64,000 nucleotides of DNA from positions 1 to 64,000 of the forward strand of contig CAWDXD010000014.1 of the NCBI GenBank assembly GCA_963806145.1. Direction: 5' to 3'. Below, piece by piece: positions 27,850 to 39,065 of this stretch (its first letter is position 1; each line of letters begins with the position of its first letter). Below the pieces are notes generated by a model. It searched no databases. It was not told where the DNA came from and worked only from the letters and a program-made list of their open reading frames with translations. The position numbers and the translations under genes were made by a program. This DNA comes from DASXKD01 sp963806145 (GTDB lineage Bacteria; Actinomycetota; Actinomycetes; Streptosporangiales; Streptosporangiaceae).

Positions 27850-27893
27850 CGGTCTAACGGTGGGTGGATACATCTCCACCCACCGTTAGACCG
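27850..27893. promoter_or_regulatory. Perfect inverted repeat (19-bp arms) between kinase and ABC operons
   Basis: cggtctaacggtgggtgga at 27850-27868 is an exact inverse of 27875-27893, with a 6-nt spacer (tacatc). It lies 56 bp upstream of the kinase ATG and about 200 bp upstream of the divergent ABC ATPase. Position favours a dimer operator for both operons. As RNA it would also fold into a very stable hairpin in the kinase 5' leader. No transposase or target duplication is seen beside it. Confidence 0.8.
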
Positions 27894-28095
27894 TGGTGGG
27901 CCGGCAAAGTTCCACCCCCGCGCCGAATACGTTCCCGCCTCCGTCATGCATGCTCTTACACCAGGACCCAGCCGGACCAAGGACCCGTGATGCTTCTTCC
28001 CACCGCCGTTGGAAGGATCCGATGACCGCCGTTATCACCTCCGTGCTATTCGCCAGACCGCCGCTGGCGCCAGCGGTAGCCGGCGGGGGGATTGG

Positions 28096-29087
<992 letters not shown>

Positions 29088-29091
<4 letters not shown>

Positions 29092-30257
29092 CAACTCTGC
29101 CCGCCCACGGCGCGCCCGCGCCGGAGCAGGCACTCCAGATGGCACCCACCGGTCATTCGCGCGACCGCCGGGGATCTCCGATTCCCACCGCCGGCATGAT
29201 CGCCACCAGAGTCATGGAGCTGCGCAAACGGCGCGGCCTCATGATCGCCCTCATCGCGGTGAACATCGGGCTCCCGGCGGTCTTCCTCCTCATTCGCCTG
29301 CTCGGCCATGCGTTCGCGCCGTACGCCAACCCACCCGCCGGCGGCGACCAGATCTTCGTGGTCCTGGCAGCCGGCTTCTTGCCCACGTTCGACTTCATCG
29401 TCGCCATCACGGTGGGCTGTACGGCGGGCTCGCGCGACCTCACCGAAGGAATGTTCCGGCACCTGGTCGTGACCGGCCGGTCCCGGCTGGCGCTGTATCT
29501 GGCCCGGATCCCCGCCGGATTGGCGATCGTCGTGCCGCTGGTCGCGATCGGTTACACGATCCTCTGCGCGGTATGCGTCTTCGCCGCACCGGCCTTCATC
29601 GATGACAATAACGTGAACATACCTCCCGGCCTGTCCCGCGCCGGCTTCGAGAACTGGGCCGGGAACCACGCCGAGCCGGTCATCTGCTTCCTTGGCAACG
29701 GGCCAGTTCCGCGGAATGTCACGTGTGCCGGCCCGCCTAGCTGGTCGAAGTCAGCAGTCACCCCCGGCCAGCCCGCGCCCGCCGCGGTGGAAGCTCTGGC
29801 CATCAAGATCGCCAAGAACAACTACCCCGGCTACACCGCGATTGTGCGCTACCCGTCGATCTCCCTCATGATCAAGACCGGGCTGTGGATCGAGCTTGAG
29901 GCGACCGTCGGATTCATCCTCGGACTCGGGCTCGCCTCCCTGATGGGGCAAAGAACCGTCCCAGTGGTCCTGCTAATCGTGCTTCAGATGATTCTCACGC
30001 CGATCCTTTCCGTGGTTGACATCCCCCATCTACAGGACCTGCAACGCTCGTTCGTCGGACTGGCCATGGCGCGCCTGGAACCATCCGGGCTGCCGGTGGC
30101 ATTCGGGGTGCCGGGGGTAGCCGGAGGCCTCGCGCGCCCCGGCGCCGCGCAATCACTGCTGCCCGAGTCGGCCACCCAGGCTGTCTGCGTCGTCATCGCC
30201 TGGCTGGCGGGCTGGACGATCCTCGGCGCATGGCGAATGACGACCAGGGACGCCTGA
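29088..30257 (+). CDS. ABC-2 type permease
   Basis: A 389-residue membrane protein beginning in the ATPase stop codon (ATGA). After a 45-residue cytoplasmic head come helices at about 52-75 (LMIALIAVNIGLPAVFLLIRLLG) and 92-115, a pair at 145-180, then an extracellular loop of about 90 residues with three cysteines (VICFLGNGPVPRNVTCAG). At least three more helices follow toward the C-terminus. GCTAGSRDLTEGMFRHLVVTGRSR is the conserved coupling segment of BcrB/NatB-type permeases. The substrate is unknown; the large loop is unusual for a short permease and may be the sensing or binding face. Confidence 0.85.
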
Positions 30258-30350
30258 GAACCTGCGCGACAGGCCTGCCAGCCTCGACGAGGTCCAGAAC
30301 CTTTCCGCTGGAACCCGGCCGGGTATCGCGTGGGCACAATCGTGCTACGA

Positions 30351-30381
30351 GGGTTGCTAGATGGTGATCATCCAGCAACCC
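30351..30381. promoter_or_regulatory. Imperfect inverted repeat between the exporter and the LuxR-type gene
   Basis: gggttgctagatg (30351-30363) pairs with catccagcaaccc (30369-30381), with one A-C mismatch and a 5-nt loop. It is 94 bp after the permease stop and 111 bp before the regulator start. It could terminate the exporter operon or act as an operator; there is no T-run. Confidence 0.5.
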
Positions 30382-30491
30382 GGCCCCGGAGAACCGGGCG
30401 AACATCCCTTCCGGCCGTCGGGTGGCGAGGAACGAGTGGACCGGCGAAACCTAGAATTGTCTCGCTAGCGTCCGCAGAGGAGATTCTCTGG

Positions 30492-33246
30492 GTGCCTACG
30501 GCCCTGCTCGAGACGAAGTTGTATGTGCCGCGGCCGCGGCGTGGTCTGGTGCTGCGTCCGCGGTTGAGTGAGCGGCTGGATCGCGGGGCGGCGTCGAAGT
30601 TGGTGCTTGTCTCGGCGCCTGCTGGTTTCGGTAAGACGACGTTGCTCGGCGAGTGGCTGGCGGCGGGGCCGGCGGCGCCGGGCGGTGAGCGGCTGGCCGC
30701 GTGGCTGTCGCTGGACCGGGGTGACAACGATCCGGGGTCCTTTTGGGCCTATGTGATCGCCGCGCTGCGGGCGGTGGCGCCCGGGGTCGGCGAGGGCGCG
30801 CTGGCCTTTTTGCGGGCGCCGCAGCCGCCTGCGATCGAAGCGGTGCTGACGGCGCTGCTGAACGACCTGGCCGCGGTCGCGGGCGAGATCGTGCTGGTGC
30901 TTGATGACTACCACGTTATCGACGGGCGCGAGGTGCGGGACGGGATGGCGTTCCTGGTTGACCATGTGCCGCCGGGGCTGCATGTGGTGATCGCCAGCCG
31001 CGCCGATCCGGTGTTGCCGCTGGCGCGGTTGCGGGCGCGCGGTGAGCTGGCCGAGATCCGCGCGGCCGAGCTGCGTTTCACCGCGGCTGAGGCGGCGGCG
31101 TACCTGAACGGCATGATGGGCTTGGAGCTGACGGCGCGGGATGTGGCCGCGCTGGAGTCCCGCACCGAGGGGTGGATCGCGGCGCTGCAGCTGGCGGCGC
31201 TGTCGATGCAGGGCCGCGACGACGTGGCCGGCTTTATTTCCGGTTTCGCGGGCGATGACCGTTATGTTGTTGACTACCTGGCCGAGGAGGTGCTGGCGCG
31301 CCAGTCCGGCCGGGTCCAGGCGTTCTTGCTGGCGACCTGCATCCTGGGCCGGCTGAGCGGCCCGCTGTGTGATGCGGTCACCGGGCAGGGCGGCGGCAAG
31401 GCGATGCTGGAGGCGCTGGACCGGGGGAACCTGTTCCTGGTCCCGCTGGATGACCGCCGCCGGTGGTATCGCTACCACCACCTGTTTGCCGACGTGCTGC
31501 AGGCGCGGCTGCTGGATGAGCAGCCCGGCCAGGTGCCGGAGCTGCACCGGCGGGCCAGCGCCTGGTATGAGCAGAACGGCGACCGGTCCGAGGCCGTCCG
31601 CCACGCGCTGGCCGCCGGAGACTTCGGGCGGGCGGCGGACCTGGTCGAGCTGGCGATCCCCGCCATCCGCCGACCAGGCAGGAGGCCAAGCTCCGTGGCT
31701 GGCTCGAGGAGCTCCCCGACGACGTGGTCCGGGTCAGGCCGGTGCTCAGCGTTTACTTTGCCGGGGCATTGCTGACAGACGGCGAGCTCGAGGGAGTCGA
31801 GGGCCGACTGCGGGATGCTGAGCGGTGGCTGGAGCCAGCGACAGGCGACTGTGAGGAGCCCCAGGTCCCTTCGGCGGAGATGGTCGTCGCTGACGAGGAG
31901 GAATACCGCCGTCTCCCTGCGATGATCGAGATGTACCGCGCCGGACAGGCTCTGGCCCGGGGCGACGCAGCCGGCACTGTCAGGCACGCCCAGCGGGCGA
32001 TCGAGCTTGCGCTTGACGACGACCACCTTTGCCGCGCTTCGGCAGCGGGGCTGCTGGGGCTCGTGTACTGGGGCAGCGGGGATCTGGAGGCCGGGCATCG
32101 GGCCTACTCCGCCTGCGTGGAGGGCCTGAGGCGGGCCGGGTTCGTCGCTGACATCCTGGGCTGTTCGATCGCGCTAGCCGACATCCGGGTCACGCAAGGT
32201 CGCCTCGGCGAGGCACTGCGCACCTACGAGCAGGCATTGCAGGTCGCAGGTGAGCAAGAGGGGTCAGTCCTGCGGGGAACCGCAGACATGTACGTCGGGA
32301 TGAGCGAGGTCCACCTCGAGCGCGGCGACTTGGATGTCGCCACAGAGCACCTGCTGCGCAGCCAGGAACTGGGCGAGCATACCGGGCTGCCGCAGAACCG
32401 TTACCGCTGGCGGGTTGCGATGGCCCGGGTACGGGAGGCTGAAGGAGATCCGGGCGGCGCACTCGACCTGCTCAACGAGGCGGAGCGCCTGTACACGGGC
32501 GACTTTTTCCCGAATGTGCGGCCGGTCCCGGCGTTGAGGGCACGGCTGCTGGTCGCGCAAGGAGGCTTGGGTGAGGCCCTCGGCTGGGCGCGCGAACAAG
32601 GTCTGTCCGTCGATGACGACCTGTCCTACCTGCGCGAGTTCGAGCACATCACCTTGGCCAGGGTGCTCGTGGCACAGCACACGACGGGGCGTGCAGAGCG
32701 CTCCCTCCGCGATGCGACCCGGCTCCTGGAGCGCCTGCTTGCAGCGGCGGAAGAGGGGGAAGGACGGGACGCGTCATCGAGATCCTGCTGTTGCGGGCGC
32801 TTGCGCACCAGACGCTCGGGGACATCCCGGCCGCGCTTGCCTCCCTGGAACGCGCGGTAACGCTGGCCGAGCCAGAGGGCTACGTCCGGGTCTTCGTGGA
32901 TGAGGGCCCGCCGATGGCTGCTCTGCTGCAAGCGGTCGCGAAGCAGGGGATCGCACGGAACTATGTCCGCCGGCTCCTGGCCGCCGTGACCGGGACCGGC
33001 CACGGCGGCCCCGTCAAACAGGCCTTGATCGACCCGCTCAGCGAACGCGAGCTCGACGTCCTCCGGCTGCTCGGAAGCGAGCTGGGCGGCCCGGCCATCG
33101 CCCGCGAGCTCACGGTGTCCCTGAACACCATGCGGACGCACACCAAGAACATCTACGCCAAGCTCGGCGTGACCAACCGCCGGGCAGCGGTCCGCCGGGC
33201 CGCGGACCTCGACCTGCTGTCGCGGGCCCGCAACCGGCAATCCTGA
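30492..33246 (+). pseudogene. MalT/LuxR-family ATP-dependent transcriptional regulator, two frameshifts
   Basis: A large signal-transduction ATPase regulator of about 918 residues once two single-base losses are restored. It starts at GTG 30492, with AGAGGAG about 9 bp upstream (VPTALLETKLYVPRPRRG). Walker A is APAGFGKTTLL and Walker B is IVLVLDDYHVID; the MalT-type winged-helix linker YRYHHLFADVLQARL follows. The frame slips by one base near 31671-31676 into a TPR-like repeat region, and again near 32761-32772 into the LuxR helix-turn-helix (LSERELDVLRLLGSELGGPAIARELTVSLNTMRTHTKNI). Homologous sense continues across both breaks. The gene is either recently inactivated or miscalled at two bases. 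Its inducer is unknown. Confidence 0.82.
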
Positions 33247-33452
33247 CCCTGTCGTCCTTTGCTATGTTCGTCCGCGGGTGGCGAGTTCACTGACCTGCCG
33301 GAAAGACGCCATTGACACGCGGGTGCCGGATGCGCTGGGGTTCGTATGGTGAACTCCCGTGCGATGCCGGGTTTTGGGGGCGGCACGGGCGCAACAGGCC
33401 CCGCTCCGGCCCCGAGGGCCGCCGGGACGCCCAGCCAAGAGAGGAACCACAT

Positions 33453-34265
33453 ATGAGCACGTGGAACGCCATGACCTACGAGGGGAAAGACACCATCCTC
33501 CAGGTCGTTCGCGATGAGGCGGAACGCATGTTCGCGATGGCCGAGGCGCCTGGCGCCTGGGAAGCTCCCACCGCGTGTACCGAGTGGCAGGTCCGCGACA
33601 TCATCGGCCACATCGTGGACACCACGGAGGGCTACTTCAAGGCATTCGAGACCGCGCGGGCGGGCGGCACCGCCGAGTCGTACGGGCTGCCCGTCATGCA
33701 CGAGCTGGCCGGCGACGGGGGCCGGGCCTTCCGGGACCATTCACAGGCCGAGATGATCAGCCGGGTCCGCAACGACCTCGACAAGATGATGGGCATCCTG
33801 GAGCCCCTCACCGAGGAGGAGTGGGGCGGCCTCATGGTGACGCACGCCTACATGGGCCCGGTCCCCGCTTTCGTCTACGCCGGCGGCCAGCTGATGGACT
33901 ACGGGGTGCACTCCTGGGACATCCGTGAGGGCGTCGGGCGCGCGCACGCGCTGTCCGCCGACGCGGCCGACCTGCTGGTGCCGTTCATGTTCATCATCTG
34001 GCAGTCCACCATCCGGGCCAGCGCCGACCTCAGCCCGTTCACCATCGGCGTCACCGTCACCGGCCGCAACGCGGGCAGCTACCGGGTCAGCATCTCCGAC
34101 CAGGGGCTCGCCTATGAGCCCGGCGAGGTCAGCGACCTGCCGGCCGTGCTCGAATTCGACGCGGGCGGCCTGGTGCTCACCGCATTCGGCCGGATCAACG
34201 GCGGCAACGCCTATGGTGACCAGGCACTGGCCGAGCGATTCCTGAACCTCTTCTACCGGATCTGA
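33453..34265 (+). CDS. Maleylpyruvate isomerase family mycothiol-dependent protein
   Basis: A 270-residue DinB/MDMPI-fold protein starting at ATG 33453 after GAGAGGA. The N-terminal four-helix domain contains WEAPTACTEWQVRDIIGHIVDTTEGY, whose His is the first metal ligand of this family. The later GGQLMDYGVHSWDIREGVG supplies the expected distal His/Asp. The C-terminal third resembles the sterol-carrier-like MDMPI_C domain. Mycothiol is the actinobacterial thiol cofactor, so the enzyme probably performs thiol-dependent isomerisation or conjugation. The substrate is unknown. It is convergent with the acyl-CoA ligase gene. Confidence 0.85.
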   Translation: MSTWNAMTYEGKDTILQVVRDEAERMFAMAEAPGAWEAPTACTEWQVRDIIGHIVDTTEGYFKAFETARAGGTAESYGLPVMHELAGDGGRAFRDHSQAEMISRVRNDLDKMMGILEPLTEEEWGGLMVTHAYMGPVPAFVYAGGQLMDYGVHSWDIREGVGRAHALSADAADLLVPFMFIIWQSTIRASADLSPFTIGVTVTGRNAGSYRVSISDQGLAYEPGEVSDLPAVLEFDAGGLVLTAFGRINGGNAYGDQALAERFLNLFYRI

Positions 34266-34385
34266 CCTGATAACGGGCGCCGTCACCGGGCACCGGCAAG
34301 CGCCCGCCGACACGGGACACTCCCGGATCCGGATGACGGCGCCCATGGCACGCAACGGCCTGCGCGCGGAAGGGGCGCGGCGCGG

Positions 34386-35948
34386 TCAGGCGCCGTCTGC
34401 CTCCGCGTCCCACTCGCCCGGCGGGTGCCCCTGGGGCAGCCTGTGCTTGGCCACCCGCGCGGTCGGGGTGCGCGGCAGGTCCTCGATGGCCTGCCAGTAG
34501 CGGGGCACCTTGTAGGAGGCGAGCAGCGTCGCGGCATGCGCCCGCAGCGCGGCGAAGTCCAGGCCGGTGCCGGGCGCGGCCACCACGAACGCCTTGACCT
34601 CCTCCTCCGACAGCTCCGACGGCACCCCCACCACCGCCGCCTCCAGTACCGACGGGTGGCTCATCAGCGCCTCTTCGACCTCGGCGGGGGAGAGGTTCTC
34701 GCCGCGGCGGCGCAGCACCTCCTTCTTGCGCGCCACGAACGTGTACGTGCCGTCGTCATTGCGGGTCACCAGGTCGCCGGTGTGCAGCCAGCCGTCGGCC
34801 GTGATCGCCTCGGCCGTCTCGGCCGGCATGCCCCAGTACCCGGGCGTGACCACCGGGTTGCGCAGCAACAGTTCGCCGGTCTCGCCGGACGGAAGGACCT
34901 CGCCGTCCGGGCCGATCACCGTTGCCTCGTTGACCACCCCGAGCGCGGGATGCTGGCGGGGCGTGCCCAGCGTGCCGTAGGGCCTGGTGCCGTGCGGCCA
35001 GATCAGCCCGTACGGGCTCTCGGACATGGCATAACCCACGACGATGCGCAGGCCGAACCGCTGCTCCATCTCCTCCTGGCGCTCCCTGGCCGGGGCCGGC
35101 CCGGTGTAGCAAAGCCGCAGTGGCGTGTCCGCGTCCCCGGGCCTGGGCTCTTGGCGCATCAGGATCTCCAGCATGGCCCCGATCGCGTTGAACTCGGTCG
35201 CGCCGTGCCGCCGGGCCGAGTCAAGGAAGGTGCTTGCGGAGAACCGGGGGAGCAGTATCAGCCCGGCCCCGCAGGCGAGCGAGCCCATCACCGAGTACGC
35301 GGGGGCGTTGATGTGGAACAGCGGCAGCGAGGTCATCAGCCGGTCCGCCGCCGTCAGCTCCATCCAGTACGGGAACCCCTCCCCGGCCATCGCGTACGCC
35401 CGGTGGGTCTGCATGACCAGCTTGGACCGGCCGGTGGTGCCCGACGTGGGGATGAGGACGGCGACGTCGGCGTGGCCGACGGGCGGGACCGGCGGCGGCC
35501 CGGCGGCGGGCGCCGCAAGGCTGTCCCAGCCCTTGGTCAGTTCCTCCGCGTCGAGCACGCCGAGGGGCGGCAGGCCGGTGATCCCCGCCTCGGCGGCCAG
35601 CGGCATGAGCCCGGCATCGGTGATGATCGCCCGGGGCGCCGTCTGGTGGGCCAGCCCGGCCAGTTCGGCCGGTGCGCTGCGCGGGTTGGCGGACACGGTC
35701 ACCGCGCCGGACCAGGCGAGCGCCAGCCAGCACAACAGGTAGGGCGCGGTCGTCCTGGCGGTGACCAGGACGTGGTCGCCGTGCCGCACCCCGGCGTCGT
35801 GCAGTGCCGCGGCGGTGGCGGCGACCTGGGCGGCGGCGGCGCCGAAGGTCATCGTGCCCTCGTCGGCCCGGATCCAGGTGCCGTCCGGATCCCGGCGCGC
35901 CGCGTCGGCCAGGACCTGGGGAATCGTCCGGTAAGCCGCGTCGTCCAT
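34386..35948 (-). CDS. Acyl-CoA synthetase (AMP-forming)
   Basis: A 520-residue ANL-superfamily ligase read from ATG 35948, which shares a base with the TetR stop (TAATG). The P-loop is VLIPTSGTTGRSKLVMQTH, motif A5 is VVGYAMSESPYG, A7 is DGWLHTGDLV and A8 is RKKEVLRRRGENLSPAEVEE. The catalytic C-terminal Lys appears as PTARVAKHRLP. It activates a carboxylic acid through an acyl-AMP. The aromatic-binding pocket is not readable by eye. Co-transcription with a TetR repressor and an adjacent Liv-type importer suggests that it activates the imported acid. Confidence 0.92.
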   Translation of the reverse strand: MDDAAYRTIPQVLADAARRDPDGTWIRADEGTMTFGAAAAQVAATAAALHDAGVRHGDHVLVTARTTAPYLLCWLALAWSGAVTVSANPRSAPAELAGLAHQTAPRAIITDAGLMPLAAEAGITGLPPLGVLDAEELTKGWDSLAAPAAGPPPVPPVGHADVAVLIPTSGTTGRSKLVMQTHRAYAMAGEGFPYWMELTAADRLMTSLPLFHINAPAYSVMGSLACGAGLILLPRFSASTFLDSARRHGATEFNAIGAMLEILMRQEPRPGDADTPLRLCYTGPAPARERQEEMEQRFGLRIVVGYAMSESPYGLIWPHGTRPYGTLGTPRQHPALGVVNEATVIGPDGEVLPSGETGELLLRNPVVTPGYWGMPAETAEAITADGWLHTGDLVTRNDDGTYTFVARKKEVLRRRGENLSPAEVEEALMSHPSVLEAAVVGVPSELSEEEVKAFVVAAPGTGLDFAALRAHAATLLASYKVPRYWQAIEDLPRTPTARVAKHRLPQGHPPGEWDAEADGA

Positions 35949-36574
35949 TACTGAGACGATACGGGGTGCGGCGGCGGGAGGCCGCGCCGCAGCACCTCGA
36001 GCACGTCGTCGAGCACGTCGTCGGGCACCTGCCCGCCGGCCGTCCAGTCGGCCCACCGCATCCCGATGAAGTTGCCGATCCCGGTGTACACGTACGCGAT
36101 CACCTCGGGGTCATACCGTGCGTCCACCTCGCGGTTCAACTGGGCCTGGCGGACCCCGCGGGCGTAGCCCCGGGTGAGGTGCTCGTAGTACTCGCGGAAC
36201 ACCGTGGGCGCCACGAACTCCGCCTCGCGGACGATCCGGTCGATCCATGGCCGCTGCGACAGCAGCGTGAAGAAGGCGCGGAAGCTTGCCCGCTCCTGGT
36301 CCCGCTGGTGCGCCCCGGCCGTCTCGAGCGCGGCCCTGATGGCCTTGCGCAGGTCCTCGTTGATCTGCCGGACGACCGCGGTGAAGATCGCCGCCTTGGA
36401 GTCGAAGTGGGCGTAGAAACTGCCCGTGGCGATGCCGGCCCTGGCGCAGATGTCCGCCACGGTCGTCCGCCAGTAACTGCGCTCCCCGAACAGCTCCTCT
36501 GCTGCCCGGAGCAGCCGTTGCGAGGGCGGTACCTCGGGGCCCGGCGCGCCCCGCCGGTTGGCTGCCAGAGTCAC
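35948..36574 (-). CDS. TetR family transcriptional regulator
   Basis: A 208-residue repressor starting with GTG (VTLAANRRGAPG). The helix-turn-helix is RLLRAAEELFGERSYWRTTVADICARAGIATGSFYAHFDSKAAIFTAVV (about residues 19-67), and the ligand domain has the FFTLLSQRPWIDRIVREAEFVAP helix. It is the first gene of a two-gene unit with the acyl-CoA ligase and lies 69 bp after the Liv binding-protein gene in the same orientation. Fatty-acid or aromatic acyl-CoA regulators of this kind often have the ligase substrate or product as inducer. No clear operator is visible. Confidence 0.93.
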   Translation of the reverse strand: MTLAANRRGAPGPEVPPSQRLLRAAEELFGERSYWRTTVADICARAGIATGSFYAHFDSKAAIFTAVVRQINEDLRKAIRAALETAGAHQRDQERASFRAFFTLLSQRPWIDRIVREAEFVAPTVFREYYEHLTRGYARGVRQAQLNREVDARYDPEVIAYVYTGIGNFIGMRWADWTAGGQVPDDVLDDVLEVLRRGLPPPHPVSSQ

Positions 36575-36643
36575 ACCACCTACCCCCGTTCGGGCGCTTG
36601 CCCGCCCGTGCCAGGGTCGGCACGGGCGGGCACAGCTTGAAGA

Positions 36644-37975
36644 TTAGGGCATCCCGCTGGCGGGTGCCGCGGGCTGGGTGCCGGTGAACGGCGTGATGGC
36701 GCCGGTCGGCGTGGTATCGGTGGTCATGACAGGGCCCTGCTGGACGATCGCACCGTTCTTGATCACGCCGATGAAGGCGCCCATCATGCCGCCGTGGTCG
36801 GTCGCCGAGTAGTCATACGGCGCCACCGACGCGCCCTGCGGCAGCCCGCCCTCGATCGCCTTGACCACGCTGGCCCGGGTCGGGTTCTTCCCGGCCTTGA
36901 CCATCGCCTGGACGAACGCGTACGCGACCGCCTCGCCGTAGGCCACGTTGCCGTCGAAGGGAGCCTTGGCGTCGTAGGTGTCGTGCACCTTCTTGAACAG
37001 GGCGACCCAGCTGTTGCCGGTGTCGCCCAGCGTGGGCAGGTAGCTGTCGGTGATGATCCCCTGGGTGAGCTCGTTGCCGTTGACCTTCGCGCCGCCCTGC
37101 TTGGCGAAGGCCTCCAGCAGGCCGCCGAGGGTAATCGGGTCAGTGCCTACATTGCTGGCCGCGAGAGTCGGGTTGAAGCTGAGCTTGAGGCTGGTCAGCT
37201 TGAGCAGCGCATTGAACGCCGGGATGGCGAACGACACCACGACCTGGGCGCCGGAGGCCTTCAGCGCGGCCACCTGCGGGCCGATGTTGACGTTGGTGGG
37301 CACGTAGCTCTGCCTGCTGACCACCTGGGACTGCGGGATCTCGAAGTCCAGGCCCTTCACGCCGTCCTGGCCGAACTCGTCGTTCTGGAAGAAGTAGCCG
37401 ATCTTCTTGCCCGGGAAGTGCTGCTTGATGTAGGCGCCGAGGATCTTGCCCTCGCGCACGTAGTCGAGCTGCCAGCCGAAGCTGTACGGGTAGGCGGTCG
37501 GGTTGTTCCAGCAGTCGCAGCCGGAGGCGATGAACAGGTCCGGCACCTTACTGGCGTTGAGGTACTTGACCACGGCCAGGTGGGTCGGCGTGCCCAGGCC
37601 GTTGAAGATCGAGAAGACGTTGTCCTGGAGCACGAGCTGGTGCACCACGGAGACCGTCTTGGACGGGTCGTAACCGTCATCGAGATACGTGTACTTGATC
37701 TTGCGCCCGTAGATGCCGCCGTGCGCGTTGACGTACTGGAAATACGCGTTGGCGGCCGGGGCGATCTCGCTGTAGCCGGGGGCGGCCGGCCCGGTCAGGG
37801 GCTGGTGGCTCCCGATGAGAATCTGGGTGCTGGTGATACCAGGGGCAGACGCGGCCGCCGCGCCACCCGAGCCGCCGGAGCCGCTCGAACTGCTGGAACC
37901 GCAGCCGGCGGCGACCAGCGAAGCGGTCACCGCGGCGGCGATGACCGGCAGGCGCAGCCGATGGGATTTGTTCAT
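36644..37975 (-). CDS. Branched-chain amino acid-type ABC transporter substrate-binding lipoprotein
   Basis: A 443-residue LivJ/LivK-type receptor. The signal is lipoprotein-type with lipobox LVAAGCG (Cys about 26), then a Ser/Gly-rich linker. The mature part has ITSTQILIGSHQPLTGPAAP and two Rossmann-like lobes (GRKIKYTYLDDGYDPSKTV...). A CDCWNN pair around residue 155 is unusual for the family. The start overlaps the permease stop (ATGA). Ligands of this family include branched amino acids, amides, urea and aromatic or short-chain acids. The neighbouring CoA ligase favours an acid, which is inference. Confidence 0.92.
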   Translation of the reverse strand: MNKSHRLRLPVIAAAVTASLVAAGCGSSSSSGSGGSGGAAAASAPGITSTQILIGSHQPLTGPAAPGYSEIAPAANAYFQYVNAHGGIYGRKIKYTYLDDGYDPSKTVSVVHQLVLQDNVFSIFNGLGTPTHLAVVKYLNASKVPDLFIASGCDCWNNPTAYPYSFGWQLDYVREGKILGAYIKQHFPGKKIGYFFQNDEFGQDGVKGLDFEIPQSQVVSRQSYVPTNVNIGPQVAALKASGAQVVVSFAIPAFNALLKLTSLKLSFNPTLAASNVGTDPITLGGLLEAFAKQGGAKVNGNELTQGIITDSYLPTLGDTGNSWVALFKKVHDTYDAKAPFDGNVAYGEAVAYAFVQAMVKAGKNPTRASVVKAIEGGLPQGASVAPYDYSATDHGGMMGAFIGVIKNGAIVQQGPVMTTDTTPTGAITPFTGTQPAAPASGMP

Positions 37976-39063
37976 GAGGTCCCTTCTTCCTGGTGTTCGC
38001 TGACCGGCGGCCGCCGGTACGGCGAGTCGAGGTTCTCGTGCTCGCTCGCCGGCGGGCGCCGGCCGGGCGGGCCGAGGTGGGTGGGGGGAGTGGACAGGAA
38101 CTGCCGGGCGAGGCGCCGCAGCCCGCCCTGGATGCCTTGGGGGAACACGAGCATGACGATGATGAGCACCACCCCGTAGGCCGCGATCGGGATATTGGCC
38201 GCCACCCCGCCGGAGAAGCCGTGGCTGGTAGCCACGTCGGTGACGTAGGTGGGTACCAGGACGATCACCAGGGCACCCCACAGCGCGCCGGTCAGGGTGC
38301 CAAGACCGCCGAGCACCGCGCCGGCCAGCAGCGCGATGGACAGGCTGAGCGTGAACGAGCCCGGCGAGACCAGCGAGGTGGTGACCGCGAGCATGGCCCC
38401 GGCGAGCCCGGCGCAGGCCGCGCTTACGATGAACGCCAGCACCCGCAGCGCGCCCACGTTCAGTCCGGACAGCGCGGCCGCGACCGGGTCGTCGCGGATG
38501 GCGCGCCAGTTCCGGCCGATCCTGCTGTGGCCGAGGTTCGCCAGGATCACCAGGGTGATCAGGGCGGCCAGCGCGCACACCCAGGCCAGCCAGCGGGTCT
38601 GCGGGAACGTCGCGCCGAGGGAGGCGGGCGGGATGACGGTGACGCTCAGGCCCTGATCGCCGCCGAACACGCCGGGGAACTGGCTCGCCAGCGACGGCAG
38701 TGCCACCGCGAGCATGAGGGTGGCACCGGCCAGGTAGGGACCGCTCAGCCTGGCCGCGGCCAGGCCCACCACGCTGCCGGCCAGCGCCGTGACCGCCGCG
38801 CTCGCCGGGAACACGGCCCACAGCGGCCAGTTGAGGTGCAGCATCAGCAGTGCGGCGGTGTAGGCGCCGATCGCCATGAATGCCCCCTGGCCGAGCGAGA
38901 TCTGGCCGCTCAGCCCGATCAGGAGCGACAGCCCGGCGATCGCCACCACGTAGACGGCGATCTCCGCTATCTGAAAGTCACGAAAAGCATTGAGCTGAAC
39001 GGACAGTGCCCAGATAACGGCGCCCGCGACGAGAGCGGCGACCAGGTGACGCAGGAGAGTCAT
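37972..39063 (-). CDS. livM: Branched-chain amino acid-type ABC permease (LivM-like)
   Basis: A 363-residue inner-membrane permease with about nine hydrophobic helices. It has the family signature IAGLSLLIGLSGQISLGQGAFMAIGAY (about 44-70) and the coupling loop GRNWRAIRDDPVAAALSGLNV. The last 50 residues (TPPTHLGPPGRRPP...) form a polar tail not needed for transport. It starts 2 bp after livH and overlaps the binding-protein gene by 4 bp. Confidence 0.94.
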   Translation of the reverse strand: MTLLRHLVAALVAGAVIWALSVQLNAFRDFQIAEIAVYVVAIAGLSLLIGLSGQISLGQGAFMAIGAYTAALLMLHLNWPLWAVFPASAAVTALAGSVVGLAAARLSGPYLAGATLMLAVALPSLASQFPGVFGGDQGLSVTVIPPASLGATFPQTRWLAWVCALAALITLVILANLGHSRIGRNWRAIRDDPVAAALSGLNVGALRVLAFIVSAACAGLAGAMLAVTTSLVSPGSFTLSLSIALLAGAVLGGLGTLTGALWGALVIVLVPTYVTDVATSHGFSGGVAANIPIAAYGVVLIIVMLVFPQGIQGGLRRLARQFLSTPPTHLGPPGRRPPASEHENLDSPYRRPPVSEHQEEGTS

Positions 39064-39065
39064 CG

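Noticed and set aside
34266..34385. Possible terminator between the isomerase-like gene and the CoA ligase
   Set aside because: A cgggcg/cgcccg pairing exists but the loop is long and alternative pairings are equally good; too weak to list.
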